From Novosphingobium sp. SCN 66-18 (GTDB lineage: Bacteria > Pseudomonadota > Alphaproteobacteria > Sphingomonadales > Sphingomonadaceae): 64,000 nt of DNA. This document shows positions 42,396 through 52,030 of this stretch, piece by piece. The notes beneath the pieces are model-generated. The model was not told the DNA's origin and did not search any database. It worked only from the letters and a program-made list of their open reading frames with translations. The position numbers were made by a program, and so were the translations under genes. The DNA lies in contig MEGD01000020.1 in the NCBI GenBank assembly GCA_001725355.1, positions 1 through 64,000 on the forward strand, written 5' to 3'. How positions within the stretch are numbered: the first letter of the stretch is position 1; every line of letters begins with the position of its first letter.

Positions 42396-43739
42396 ATGCG
42401 CGTTGTCTTGAGCCTCGTCGGGATGGGGATCATCCTGCTGGTCGCCTTCCTGCTTTCCACCAACCGCCGCGCGATCCGCCCGCGCGTGGTCGGCGCAGCC
42501 TTTGCCCTGCAGGCCGGCTTCGCCGCGCTGGTGCTTTACCTGCCGTGGGGCAACGCCGCGCTGCAGGCCGCCGCGCACGGGGTGGAGCGCCTGCTCGGCT
42601 TCGCCAAGGCGGGCGTGACGTTCCTGTTCGGCCCGCTCGCCAAGCCCGAGATCGGCGGCACCAGCTTCGCCATTTCGGCGCTGCCGGTGATCATCTTCTT
42701 CGCCGCGCTGATCTCGATCCTCTACTACCTCGGCGTGATGCAGCTGGTGATCCGCTGGATCGGCGGCGGGCTGGAAAAGATCACCGGGATCAGCAAGGTC
42801 GAATCGCTCTGCGCCGCGTCCAACATCTTCGTCGGGCAAAGCGAGGCGCCGCTGGTCATCCGCCCCTATCTCGCCGCGCTCAATCCGTCGCAACTGTTCT
42901 GCGTGATGACGGTGGGCATGGCCGGCGTGGCGGGCACGATCCTGGCCGCCTATGCCAGCATGGGCATCCGCATCGATTATCTGGTGGCCGCCGCCTTCAT
43001 GTCCGCGCCGGGCGGCATCCTGATGGCCAAGACGATGATGCCTGACGAGCCGCCGACGCCGGCCGACGTCGCGGCCGATCCGTTGCCCAACCCGCACGAC
43101 CCGCCCACCCTGGTTCCGCCCGCCGGCATGGCCGCAGCCGCGCTGAACCGCGATGACGTGACCAGCCAGCCGGGTGTCGCCGCCAGCGGCGAACCCGTGG
43201 CGGAAGAACACGAGGAACGCCCCGCCAACCTGATCATGGCGGCCAGCCAGGGCGCGCAGACCGGGGTCAAGCTGGCCGTGGCGGTGGGCGCGATGGTGCT
43301 GGCCTTCGTTGCGCTGGTGGCGCTCGCCAACGGCATTCTCGGCTGGCTGGGCGGGCTGGCCGGCTATCCCGACCTCTCGTTCCAGCAGATCCTCGGCACG
43401 GTTTTCGCGCCGATGTTCTACCTGCTCGGCTCCCCCACCTGGGCGGAGGCGATGCAGGCGGGCGGCCTGTTCGGCACCAAGATCGTGCTCAACGAATTCG
43501 TCGCCTTCATCGAACTGGGGCAGGACACCGGCCTGTCCAAGGTCAGCGTCGCGCTGGTGACGTTCGCGCTGTGCGGCTTCGCCAATTTCAGCTCGATCGC
43601 GATCCAGATGGCGGTGACCGGCGGGCTTGCCCCCAACCAGCGCCCGATGATCGCCAAACTCGGCATCCGCGCGCTGCTGGCGGGCGCGCTCAGCAACCTG
43701 ATGAGTGCGGCGCTGGCGGGATTGTTTTTGTCGTTGTGA
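42396..43739 (+). CDS. Concentrative nucleoside transporter (CNT/NupC family)
   Basis: The 447-residue protein has the CNT core: LPVIIFFAALISILYYLGVMQ, ESLCAASNIFVGQSEAPLVIRPYL (the substrate and sodium/proton site) and a C-terminal NEFVAFIEL...GFANFSSIAIQMAVTGGLAP signature. It imports nucleosides with Na+ or H+. A hydrophilic insert of about 65 residues, Pro/Ala-rich, lies between the halves near residues 210-275, longer than in NupC of enterics. Start ATG 42396. Confidence 0.92.
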   Translation: MRVVLSLVGMGIILLVAFLLSTNRRAIRPRVVGAAFALQAGFAALVLYLPWGNAALQAAAHGVERLLGFAKAGVTFLFGPLAKPEIGGTSFAISALPVIIFFAALISILYYLGVMQLVIRWIGGGLEKITGISKVESLCAASNIFVGQSEAPLVIRPYLAALNPSQLFCVMTVGMAGVAGTILAAYASMGIRIDYLVAAAFMSAPGGILMAKTMMPDEPPTPADVAADPLPNPHDPPTLVPPAGMAAAALNRDDVTSQPGVAASGEPVAEEHEERPANLIMAASQGAQTGVKLAVAVGAMVLAFVALVALANGILGWLGGLAGYPDLSFQQILGTVFAPMFYLLGSPTWAEAMQAGGLFGTKIVLNEFVAFIELGQDTGLSKVSVALVTFALCGFANFSSIAIQMAVTGGLAPNQRPMIAKLGIRALLAGALSNLMSAALAGLFLSL

Positions 43740-43756
43740 GGTTTCGCACGGTGGCC

Positions 43757-43836
43757 TGAGATGCCAGCGTGCGCTGGCATGACGTTGTTGGCTTTCATAT
43801 TCACGTCGTCCCGGCGAAAGCCGGGACCTCGGGCGG
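43757..43836. repeat. REP-like double palindrome, copy 1
   Basis: Contains ATGCCAGCGTGCGCTGGCAT (43761-43780) and GTCCCGGC-GAAA-GCCGGGAC (43808-43827), then GGCGGCTAC. The same arrangement returns at 44153-44233 in the same orientation, one copy on each side of the GIY-YIG gene. Such palindromes are dispersed extragenic repeats in sphingomonads. Confidence 0.8.
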
Positions 43837-44127
43837 CTACAGAAGGACCGCGAAGAGATCGTCCCACGCCGGGTTGGCTTTCTCGATCAGGTCGATCTTC
43901 CAGTCGCGCTGCCACGCCTTGAGCGCCTTTTCGCGCCGGATCGCTTCCTCGATCGTCGTGTGTTCCTCGGCCAGCACGAGGCGCCGAAGATTGTAGCGGC
44001 GGCAGAAGGACGATCCGCGCCCCTCGCGATGCTGGGCGACGCGGGCCGCCAGATCGGCGGTGACGCCGATATACAGCACCCCGCGCGGCTTGTTCGTCAT
44101 GATGTAGGTCCAGCCGCCCTTGCGCAT
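43837..44127 (-). CDS. GIY-YIG nuclease superfamily protein (UPF0213-like)
   Basis: The 96-residue protein has the GIY-YIG core: WTYIMTNKPRGVLYIGVTADLAARVAQHREG (G.lYiG...dl..R...H) and the basic RREKALKAWQRDWKIDLIE helix. These small proteins are widespread in bacteria and a few have nuclease activity; the role is unknown. The gene is exactly framed by two REP-like units. The reading frame extends upstream into the second repeat, but ATG 44127 starts the domain. Confidence 0.85.
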   Translation of the reverse strand: MRKGGWTYIMTNKPRGVLYIGVTADLAARVAQHREGRGSSFCRRYNLRRLVLAEEHTTIEEAIRREKALKAWQRDWKIDLIEKANPAWDDLFAVLL

Positions 44128-44152
44128 GAGGGGGAGGGTACCCAGGACGGCC

Positions 44153-44233
44153 CGAGATGCCAGCGTGCGCTGGCATGACGTTTCCGATTTTATCTTCGTC
44201 ATCCCGGCGGAAGCCGGGATCTCAGGCGGTTAC
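44153..44233. repeat. REP-like double palindrome, copy 2
   Basis: Contains ATGCCAGCGTGCGCTGGCAT (44157-44176) and ATCCCGGC-GGAA-GCCGGGAT (44201-44220), then GGCGGTTAC. The first 20 bp are identical with copy 1; the second palindrome has compensating changes on both arms (GTCC/GGAC to ATCC/GGAT), so the stem is conserved. Confidence 0.8.
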
Positions 44234-44237
44234 GCGC

Positions 44238-44821
44238 TTACAGCCCGTGCAGCATGTCCACCGCCTTGGCCAGCTCGCCATCAAGGTAGCCGAGCAGCTT
44301 GTGCCAGTCGTGCGCGCCGGCCAGTTCGCCGGGGCCGTCGCTGACGCCGCGCAGGCCGATCAGTGGAATGCCGAAAGTGCGGGCGGCGCGGGCGACGGCG
44401 TAGGTTTCCATGTCGACCATGTCGGCGTCCACGCGATCCCAGTGGTCGCCGCTGACCACGTCGCCCCCGCTGGATAGCGTGGCCACCGGCAGGTCCAGCG
44501 GGGTTTCCAGCGGAAGCTCCTTCGGCTCGTCCAGATAGGGCACCACGCCCGGCTCGATGCCGAGCGGCGAGGCGTCCATGTCGCGCCACGAGACGCTGGC
44601 GATCTGGTGGATCCGGCCGAGCCGAGGCAGACGATCAGGTCCGGCAACCGCCCCGCCGCGTCCAGCCGGGCCAGCGCAACGCCGGTGTGCAGCGCGGCCT
44701 CGACCGGGCCGATGCCGGTGATCAGCGGCGTGAACCGGGCGCGCAGGTGCGGGCCGTATTCGGGCTCCGCCGCCATCACGAACAGCACGCGGCGGGTGCC
44801 GAAGGGGGTAAGTTCAACCAT
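44238..44821 (-). pseudogene. MTA/SAH nucleosidase-like phosphorylase, frame broken
   Basis: The N-terminal part (VLFVMAAEPEYGPHLRARFTPLITGIGPVEAAL ... LIVCLGSAG) and the C-terminal part (ASVSWRDMDASPLGIEPG ... DADMVDMETYAVARAARTFGIPLIGLRGVSDG) together make a purine nucleosidase/phosphorylase of the MTA/SAH type, with the catalytic Glu/Asp in DMVDMET and GVSDG. They are in different frames; the break lies near 44600, just after LGSAG, where some residues seem to be missing. It overlaps the mutS stop by 8 bp. Confidence 0.78.
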
Positions 44822-47414
44822 TCGCCTGCGCCTTCAACTGGTACAGCAGGTCCAGAGCCTCGCGCGGGGACAGCGCGTCGATGTCCAGCCCGTTCAGTCG
44901 GTCGCGCAAGGCATCGACCTTCTCCTCCACCGCCTCGATCGCGGCGGCGAACAGCGGCAGGTCGTCCAGCCCGGCGGCGAGGCCCCCGGTGGAGGCGCGG
45001 CCTTTCTCCAGCTTGTCGAGCACCGCCTTGGCGCGCTTGACGACCGGCGCGGGCACGCCGGCCAGCCGGGCGACGGCGAGGCCATAGCTCTTGTCCGCCG
45101 GCCCTTCGGCAAGCTCGTGCAGCAGCACCAAGTCGCCTTTCCATTCGCGCGCGCGGACATGGTGGAGCGACAGCGCATCGCAGCTTTCGGCCAGCCGCGC
45201 GAGTTCGTGGTAATGCGTGGCGAACAGGCAGCGGCAGCGGTTGACCTCGTGGACCGCCTCCACCACCGCCCAGGCGAGCGCGAGGCCATCGTAAGTCGAG
45301 GTGCCGCGCCCCACTTCGTCGAGGATGACGAAGCTGCGCTCGCTGGCCTGCGCGAGAATGGCGGCGGTCTCGACCATCTCGACCATGAAGGTCGATCGCC
45401 CGCGCGCAAGGTTGTCCGACGCGCCGACGCGGCTGAACAGCCGGTCGACCATGCCGATCGTCGCGGCCTCGGCGGGCACGAACCCGCCTGCCTGCGCCAG
45501 CAGCACGATCAGCGCGTTCTGGCGCAGGAAGGTGGACTTGCCGCCCATGTTGGGGCCGCCGACCAGCCACAGCCGGTTCTCGGGCGCGAGCCGGCAGTCG
45601 TTGGCGACGAAGCGTTCGCCCTTGACCGCGAGCGCCGCCTCCACCACGGGATGCCGCCCGCCGGCGATGTCGAGCACGGGTTCGGCCACGACATGCGGCA
45701 GCGCCCAGCCACCTTCGGCCGCGCGTTCGGCCTGCCCGCAGGCGACGTCGATCCGCGCCAGCGCGGCGGCGGTGGCGGCGATGCCTTCGCGCGCGTGGAC
45801 GGCGGCGGCGACCAATTCCTCGAAATGGGCTTCCTCCGCCGCCAGCGCATGGCCGCCCGCCTCGGCGATGCGGCTCGCCTCCTCGTGCAGCGCCAGCGCG
45901 TTGAAGCGCACCGCGCCGGCCATCGTCTGACGGTGGGTAAAGCCGCTGTCGGGCAGCATCAGCTTGTCGGCATGGCGCGCGGGCACTTCGATGAAATAGC
46001 CGAGCACGCCGTTGTGGCGGATCTTCAGCGCGGACACGCCGGTCTCGTCGCGGTATTTCGCTTCCAGCGCGGCGATGGCGCGGCGCGAATTGCCGGCGGC
46101 GCGGCGCAGTTCGTCGAGCGCCGCGTCATAGCCTTCGGCGATGAACCCGCCCTGCGCGCGTTCGGTGGGCGGCGCGGGCACCAGCGCGCGGACATAGAGA
46201 TCGATCAGCGCGCCGTGCCCGCCCAGCGCCGGCAGCAGCGCCTCGGCCAGTGCCGGCCGTTGCCCGCGCGCGGTCAGCACCTCGCGCAGGCGCCAGGCTT
46301 CGGACAGGCCATCGCGCAACTGTCCCAGATCGCGCGGACTGCCCCGCCCGGCGACGACGCGGCCGAGCGCGCGGCCGATGTCGGGCGCGGCCTTCAGGAT
46401 TGCGCGCAGGTCCGCGCGCAGCAGCGGATCGTCGTGCAGCCAGCCGACCAGTTCCAGCCGCGCGCGAATCGCCGGCGCATCGGTCAGCGGCGCGGAGAGG
46501 TCCTCGGCCAGCAGCCGTGCGCCGGCGCCGGTCACGCAGCGGTCGATTGCCTCGAACAGGCTGCCCTTGCGCGTGCCGCCGGTGGAGACGAGGATTTCGA
46601 GGCTGGCGCGCGTCGCCTCGTCCATCGCCATGTGCCCGCCCGCCGTGCGCGCCACCGGGGGCAGCAGCAGCGGCAGGCGGCCGCGCCCGACATGGTCGAG
46701 GTAGTCGATCAGCCCGTTCGCCGCCGCCAGCATCGGCCGGGTGAAAGGACCGAAGCCGTCGAGCGTGGCAACGCCGTGCAAGTCCTTGAGCCGCGCCTCG
46801 CCGGCGTTGCTGTCGAATCCGCGCCCCGGCCGCCGCACCGCATCGAACGGGGCATCGGTCCAGTCCTCGCTGGCCACGATCTCGCTCGCGCCCAGCCGGG
46901 CCAGCGCCGCGCCCATCGCCGCCGGCTCGCATTCCTCCAGTTCCATGCGGCCGGTGGAAATGTCGCAGGCGGCAACGCCGATCAGCCCGCGCACCTCGCA
47001 CACCGCCGCCAGCACGTTGGCGCGGCGCGGTTCGAGCAGCGCTTCCTCGGTCAGCGTGCCGGCGGTGACGAAGCGGACGATGTCGCGCGCGACCAGCGCC
47101 TTCGATCCGCCGCGCTTCTTCGCTTCCTCGGGCGTTTCCACCTGCTCGGCGATGGCGACGCGGCAGCCGGCCTTGATCAACCGCGCCAGGTACGATTCGG
47201 CCGCATGCACCGGCACCCCGCACATCGGGATCGGCGCGCCGCCGTGCTCGCCCCGGCTGGTCAGCGCGATGTCCAGCACTTGCGCGGCGATTTTCGCGTC
47301 GTCGAAGAAAAGCTCGAAGAAATCGCCCATCCGGTAGAACAGCAGGCAGTCTCCCGCCTGCTGTCTGAGCGCAAGATATTGCGCCATCATCGGAGTTGGG
47401 GCATTTGGCGTCAC
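44814..47414 (-). CDS. mutS: MutS, DNA mismatch recognition protein
   Basis: Recognises mispairs and starts mismatch repair. The protein has the mismatch-binding loop LLFYRMGDFFELFFDDA (the Phe-x-Glu reads FFE), the clamp and lever region, ATP site GGPNMGGKSTFLRQNA, the Walker B VILDEVGRGTSTYDG and the FATHYHEL signature. GTG 47414 gives about 866 residues with a TPNAPTPMMAQYL start; an ATG at 47390 would remove only 8. No strong ribosome site is seen for either. Confidence 0.94.
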   Translation of the reverse strand: MTPNAPTPMMAQYLALRQQAGDCLLFYRMGDFFELFFDDAKIAAQVLDIALTSRGEHGGAPIPMCGVPVHAAESYLARLIKAGCRVAIAEQVETPEEAKKRGGSKALVARDIVRFVTAGTLTEEALLEPRRANVLAAVCEVRGLIGVAACDISTGRMELEECEPAAMGAALARLGASEIVASEDWTDAPFDAVRRPGRGFDSNAGEARLKDLHGVATLDGFGPFTRPMLAAANGLIDYLDHVGRGRLPLLLPPVARTAGGHMAMDEATRASLEILVSTGGTRKGSLFEAIDRCVTGAGARLLAEDLSAPLTDAPAIRARLELVGWLHDDPLLRADLRAILKAAPDIGRALGRVVAGRGSPRDLGQLRDGLSEAWRLREVLTARGQRPALAEALLPALGGHGALIDLYVRALVPAPPTERAQGGFIAEGYDAALDELRRAAGNSRRAIAALEAKYRDETGVSALKIRHNGVLGYFIEVPARHADKLMLPDSGFTHRQTMAGAVRFNALALHEEASRIAEAGGHALAAEEAHFEELVAAAVHAREGIAATAAALARIDVACGQAERAAEGGWALPHVVAEPVLDIAGGRHPVVEAALAVKGERFVANDCRLAPENRLWLVGGPNMGGKSTFLRQNALIVLLAQAGGFVPAEAATIGMVDRLFSRVGASDNLARGRSTFMVEMVETAAILAQASERSFVILDEVGRGTSTYDGLALAWAVVEAVHEVNRCRCLFATHYHELARLAESCDALSLHHVRAREWKGDLVLLHELAEGPADKSYGLAVARLAGVPAPVVKRAKAVLDKLEKGRASTGGLAAGLDDLPLFAAAIEAVEEKVDALRDRLNGLDIDALSPREALDLLYQLKAQANG

Positions 47415-47481
47415 GGCGCGAGTGGCTAGACGAAGCGCGGGGTTTTCACAAACCATCGAAGCCGGATATCGACAGGGGCTC

Positions 47482-49116
47482 ATGCAAAGCCAGCAAAGAG
47501 GCCGTCCCAAGGCCTGGTCGTTCGATTGGCATGCCGCGGCGCTCCCGTGGCTCTCCGCGCCGGGCATCGTGCTTACGGTCCTGTTGGTGTGCCTGCCGTT
47601 CGCGCTGGTGGAAGTGCCACCGCTGATCGACGTGCCGGGCCACATGGGCGCCGCCGCGATCGAGGCCGCCGGCCCCGGCAACCCGCTGGAACGCTACTTC
47701 ACCTGGAAATGGGTGTTCACGCTTAACATCGGCGGCGGCGTGCTGATGAAGCTGCTGGGCGCGCAGTTCGGCATCCTGGCCGCCGGGTGGTGGAGCACGG
47801 TGCTGGCGACCGGCCTGTTCGCCGGCGGCGGCCTGGCCACGGCGCGCGTGCTCAATCCGCGCGGCGGCCACGCCACCGCCTGGGCGCTGATGTTCGTGTT
47901 CAGCTTTCCGCTGCTGACCGGTTTCCTCAACTATATCCTCGCCACCGGGCTTTCGCTGTCGGCCTTCGCCGCCTCGGTCTGGCTCGAAAACCAGCCGAAG
48001 AAGCGCGCCGCGATGCTGATCGTGGCGCAGCCGGTCGCCATGCTGTGCCATGCCATCGGCGGCGTGCTGCTGGCGCTGCTGGTCGGCGGCGCGGCGCTGG
48101 GGCGCGAGATCGACCGGCTCCCCGCCGGAAGCTGGCGGCCTTCGCGCTGGCGCCCGCTGGCGCGAGAGCTGGACTGGAAGGCGATCGCCAAGCGCCTGTT
48201 CGTCACCTGCTGGCCGCTGCTGACCACGGTGCTGGTGGTGGTGCTGTGGAAGACCTTCTCGCCCGAACCGGTGGCCAGCATGAACCGCTGGCGCTGGGAC
48301 CAGAAGGCGTGGTCGTTCGTGCTGACGCTGCGCGATCAGTCGCTGGTGCTCGACGCGGCGACGACGATCGCCTGCTTCGGGCTGATCCTGTGCGGCTGGC
48401 TGGCCGGCGCGCGGTGGAGCTGGCGGCAGGGCCTGCCCGGCCTGCTGGTGCTGCTGCTGTTCGTGGCCATTCCCAGCGACATCAACGGCAGCGCCTTCGT
48501 CGATATCCGCCTGCTGCCGGTGGCGGCGATGCTGCTGCTGGCGCTGCAGGACTGGAGCCGGGCGAAGCCTTCCTATGCCCGCGCGGTGGCCTATGTCGGC
48601 ATGGCGCTGCTGGGCGTGCGGCTGGTGGTCACCGGGGCCAGCTTCGCGGACTACGCGCAGGACTACAAGCGCCAGCTTGCCGCGCTGCATCACGTGCAGC
48701 CCGGCAGCCGCGTGCTGGCTTTCGTCGAACATACCTGCATCGAGGAAAGCTGGCGCAACACGCGGCGCGATCATCTCGCCAGCCTTGCCAGCCTCTACCG
48801 CCAGGCCTGGGTGAACGACAACTGGGCGGTGCCGGGGCTGCACATGGTGGTGCCGCGCTTCCGCCCCGGCCGCAACTTCACTGCCGATCCGTCCGAATTC
48901 GTGTGGTCGCCCAATTGCCAGAGCGGCCGCCTGCGCAGCGTGGATTCCGCGCTGAAGTATGCGCCGATCGAGCGGGTGGACTATGTCTGGCTGATCGACA
49001 CCGGCCTGCCGCGCCGCCCCGATCCGCGCCTCCAGCTGGTATGGCAGGACGGGCGCAGTCTGCTTTTTGCCGTCAGACCCTTGGGTTTTCCGAACTGGAA
49101 GCCTAGGGACTTCTGA
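47482..49116 (+). CDS. Polytopic membrane protein of unknown function
   Basis: The 544-residue protein has about ten membrane helices, beginning with GIVLTVLLVCLPFALVEVPP, and a last 150 residues without helices, probably outside. The layout, with HMGAAAIEA and TWKWVFTLNIGG early, recalls GT-C-like or DUF2029-type proteins but no key motif is clear. I chose ATG 47482 with an AGGGG site. It is divergent from mutS and 48 bp before maeB. Confidence 0.65.
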   Translation: MQSQQRGRPKAWSFDWHAAALPWLSAPGIVLTVLLVCLPFALVEVPPLIDVPGHMGAAAIEAAGPGNPLERYFTWKWVFTLNIGGGVLMKLLGAQFGILAAGWWSTVLATGLFAGGGLATARVLNPRGGHATAWALMFVFSFPLLTGFLNYILATGLSLSAFAASVWLENQPKKRAAMLIVAQPVAMLCHAIGGVLLALLVGGAALGREIDRLPAGSWRPSRWRPLARELDWKAIAKRLFVTCWPLLTTVLVVVLWKTFSPEPVASMNRWRWDQKAWSFVLTLRDQSLVLDAATTIACFGLILCGWLAGARWSWRQGLPGLLVLLLFVAIPSDINGSAFVDIRLLPVAAMLLLALQDWSRAKPSYARAVAYVGMALLGVRLVVTGASFADYAQDYKRQLAALHHVQPGSRVLAFVEHTCIEESWRNTRRDHLASLASLYRQAWVNDNWAVPGLHMVVPRFRPGRNFTADPSEFVWSPNCQSGRLRSVDSALKYAPIERVDYVWLIDTGLPRRPDPRLQLVWQDGRSLLFAVRPLGFPNWKPRDF

Positions 49117-49164
49117 CACCGCCCGACCGGCCCTGTCCGGTCCACCCAGCGTGGGAGCATTTGC

Positions 49165-51432
49165 ATGTCAGAGGAAAGCAACGTCCGTTTCACCGAACGC
49201 GAGGCGTTGTTCTACCACAACACGATCCGGCCCGGCAAAATCGAGATCATCGCCAGCAAGCCCATGGCGACGCAGCGCGATCTCAGCCTTGCCTATTCGC
49301 CCGGCGTGGCCGTTCCCGTGCGGGCCATCGCGGACGATCCGGCGACGGCCTATGACTATACCGCCAAGGGCAATCTCGTTGCCGTGATCTCCAACGGCAC
49401 CGCCATCCTGGGCCTCGGAAACCTTGGCGCGCTCGCCTCGAAGCCGGTGATGGAAGGCAAGGCGGTGCTGTTCAAGCGCTTCGCCGACGTCGATTCGATC
49501 GACATCGAAGTCGCCACCGAAGACCCGGAAGCCTTCATCAACGCGGTGGCGCTGCTGGAACCCAGCTTCGGCGGCATCAACCTCGAAGACATCAAGGCGC
49601 CCGAATGCTTCATCATCGAACAGGCGCTGCGCGAACGCCTTAAGATTCCGGTGATGCACGATGACCAGCACGGCACCGCGATCATCACCGCCGCCGGGCT
49701 CGTCAATGCCTGCCACCTGACCGGGCGCGATCTCAAGGACGTGAAGGTCGTGGTCAACGGCGCGGGCGCGGCGGCGATCGCCTGCACCGCGCTGATCAAG
49801 GCGATGGGCGTGCGCCACGACAACGTGATCATGTGCGACCGTTCGGGCACGATCTGGCGCGGCCGGTCGGATGGCATGGACCAGTGGAAAAGCGCGCACG
49901 CGGTCGATACCCCGGCGCGCACGCTGGAAGAGGCGCTGGTGGGCGCGGACATCTTCCTGGGCCTGTCCGCCGCCGGCGCGCTCAAGCCGGAATACGTCAA
50001 GGCCATGGCCCCGCAGCCGATCATCTTCGCGATGGCCAACCCCGATCCGGAAATCACTCCGCCCGAAGCCAAGGCGGCCCGGCCGGACTGCATCATCGCC
50101 ACCGGCCGTTCGGACTATCCGAACCAGGTCAACAACGTGCTGGGCTTCCCCTTCATCTTCCGCGGCGCGCTGGACGTGCGGGCGACCGCGATCAACGAGG
50201 AGATGAAGATCGCCGCCGCGGAAGCGATCGCCGAACTCGCTCGCCGGCCGGTGCCGGAGGAAGTCGCTGCCGCCTATGGCGGGCAGTCGATGCAGTTCGG
50301 GCATGACTACATCATTCCCGCGCCGTTCGATCCGCGCCTGATGGAAGTGGTGTCTTCCGCCGTGGCCAAGGCGGCGATGGATTCGGGCGTGGCGATGAAG
50401 CCGATCGAGGACTTCGACGCCTATCGCCACGATCTGAAGGCGCGGCTCAACCCGACGACCTCGGTGCTGACCAACGTCTATGCGCAGGTGAAGCGCAACC
50501 CCAAGAGAGTGGTCTTCGCCGAGGCGGAGAACGAGGTGGTGCTGCGCGCCGCCGTGCAGTTCCGCGATTTCGGGTATGGCGAACCGGTGCTGGTAGGCCG
50601 CGACCAGGTGGTGCGCGAAAAGCTCGTCGAACTCGGCATCGGCAATCCGGACAGCTACGAGATCCACAATTCGGCGATCAGCCCGCACGTGCCGGCGATG
50701 GTGGAGATGCTCTACGAACGGCTGCAGCGGCGGGGCTTCCTGGAGCGCGACGTGCGCCGCATGGTCAACCAGGACCGCAACGTCTTCGCCTCGGCGCTGG
50801 TCAAGCTTGGCCATGCCGATGCGCTGATCACCGGCATGACGCGCACCTTCTCGCAGACCCTGAAGGAAGTGCGGCAGGTGCTCGATCCCGCGTCGGGCAA
50901 GGTGCCCTTCGGCATTCACCTGATGGTGGCCAAGAACTACACCGTGTTCCTGGCCGATACGACCGTCAACGAGCGGCCGAGCGCGGAAGACCTGGCCCAT
51001 ATCGCCATCGAAACGGCGGACGTCGCGCGCCGCATGGGCCACGAACCGCGCGTGGCGTTCCTGTCGTTTTCCACTTTCGGCAACCCGATGGGGCGCTGGG
51101 TGGAGCCGATCCGCGGCGCGGTTTCGATCCTGGACGAGACGAACCCCGGCTTCGAATACGAAGGCGAAGTGGCGCCCGACGCAGCGCTCAATCCCAAGGT
51201 CATGGCGAACTACCCGTTCAGCCGCCTCTCGGGGCCGGCCAACGTGCTCATCATGCCGGGGCTGCAATCGGCCAACATCTCGGCCAAGCTGCTGCGCGAA
51301 CTGGCGGGCAACGCGGTGATCGGGCCGATGCTGCTGGGCATGGAAAAGCCCGTGCAGATCGCGCCGATGACCGCGATCGCGCCCGATATCCTCACGCTGG
51401 CCGTGCTCGCGGCGGCGGGCGTGGCGCAGTAG
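49165..51432 (+). CDS. maeB: MaeB, NADP-dependent malic enzyme with phosphotransacetylase-like domain
   Basis: Decarboxylates malate to pyruvate with NADPH formation. Residues 1-425 are the malic enzyme: YSPGVAVPVRAIADDP, VMEGKAVLFKRFADVDS, HDDQHGTAIITAAGL, and the nucleotide loop VVNGAGAAAIACT. Residues 430-755 are a PTA-like regulatory domain, with ETADVARRMGHEPRVAFLSFSTFGNP. Full length for MaeB. The PTA part usually binds acetyl-CoA and controls activity rather than catalysing. Confidence 0.95.
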   Translation: MSEESNVRFTEREALFYHNTIRPGKIEIIASKPMATQRDLSLAYSPGVAVPVRAIADDPATAYDYTAKGNLVAVISNGTAILGLGNLGALASKPVMEGKAVLFKRFADVDSIDIEVATEDPEAFINAVALLEPSFGGINLEDIKAPECFIIEQALRERLKIPVMHDDQHGTAIITAAGLVNACHLTGRDLKDVKVVVNGAGAAAIACTALIKAMGVRHDNVIMCDRSGTIWRGRSDGMDQWKSAHAVDTPARTLEEALVGADIFLGLSAAGALKPEYVKAMAPQPIIFAMANPDPEITPPEAKAARPDCIIATGRSDYPNQVNNVLGFPFIFRGALDVRATAINEEMKIAAAEAIAELARRPVPEEVAAAYGGQSMQFGHDYIIPAPFDPRLMEVVSSAVAKAAMDSGVAMKPIEDFDAYRHDLKARLNPTTSVLTNVYAQVKRNPKRVVFAEAENEVVLRAAVQFRDFGYGEPVLVGRDQVVREKLVELGIGNPDSYEIHNSAISPHVPAMVEMLYERLQRRGFLERDVRRMVNQDRNVFASALVKLGHADALITGMTRTFSQTLKEVRQVLDPASGKVPFGIHLMVAKNYTVFLADTTVNERPSAEDLAHIAIETADVARRMGHEPRVAFLSFSTFGNPMGRWVEPIRGAVSILDETNPGFEYEGEVAPDAALNPKVMANYPFSRLSGPANVLIMPGLQSANISAKLLRELAGNAVIGPMLLGMEKPVQIAPMTAIAPDILTLAVLAAAGVAQ

Positions 51433-51445
51433 CACCCGGACGGGA

Positions 51446-52021
51446 TCAGGACGAAGGCGGGACGGCCTCGGCGACGAGGCCGTCCACCAGCGCCCGCAGG
51501 CCGCGCTCGAAACTTTCCTCCAGATCGAACATTCCGGTCAGGAACGCGTTCATCGCAGCGTTCTCGCGATAGATCGACCAACCGAGCGCCAGCGACAGGA
51601 CGGCGGCCTGCGCCTCCAGCGATTGTTCGCGGCTGAACCCGCGCTTCACCAGGGGCGCGGCCATGCCCGTGGCCATTTCCTCGCTCGCCTGCACGAGCGG
51701 ACGGGCCGAGGCCAGCAACCGGGCGGAATCGCGGCGGCGCGCCAAGCTGCGGCATAGCCCCCGGCCCAGGGTCAGCAGCCATGCGCGCGCATCGAGTCCG
51801 TCATGCAGGCCGGCGCGCGCTTCGGCATAGAGCGCTTCGGCCATCAGCCCGCCCAGGGCCGCCTTGTCGCGCACGTGCCAGTACAGCGCCGGCGCTTGTA
51901 CCGAGAGCCGCGCCGCCAGCGCCCGCATCGTCACGCCGTCCAGCCCTGCCTCGTCGAGCAGGGCAAAGGCGGCGGTCACGATGCCGGAGCGATCGAGTGC
52001 AATGTCGCGGTGGCGGGCCAT
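51446..52021 (-). CDS. TetR-family repressor
   Basis: The 191-residue protein has a TetR HTH (RSGIVTAAFALLDEAGLDGVTMRALAARLSVQAPALYWHVRDKAALGGLMAEALY) and a helical ligand-binding domain similar to the C-terminal TetR type. It is divergent from a Rieske oxygenase gene with a 67-bp gap holding a perfect palindrome, so it probably represses that gene and itself in response to an aromatic ligand (inference). Confidence 0.88.
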   Translation of the reverse strand: MARHRDIALDRSGIVTAAFALLDEAGLDGVTMRALAARLSVQAPALYWHVRDKAALGGLMAEALYAEARAGLHDGLDARAWLLTLGRGLCRSLARRRDSARLLASARPLVQASEEMATGMAAPLVKRGFSREQSLEAQAAVLSLALGWSIYRENAAMNAFLTGMFDLEESFERGLRALVDGLVAEAVPPSS

Positions 52022-52030
52022 CGTTCCCGT

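Noticed and set aside
44607-47429. A very long open frame on the plus strand opposite mutS.
   Set aside because: It mirrors the mutS gene codon by codon, is rich in Arg/Gly/His and lacks any family motif; high GC makes such antisense frames common.
49168-51435. A 755-codon open frame on the minus strand opposite maeB.
   Set aside because: Same length as maeB on the other strand and without recognisable domains; an antisense shadow of the GC-rich gene.
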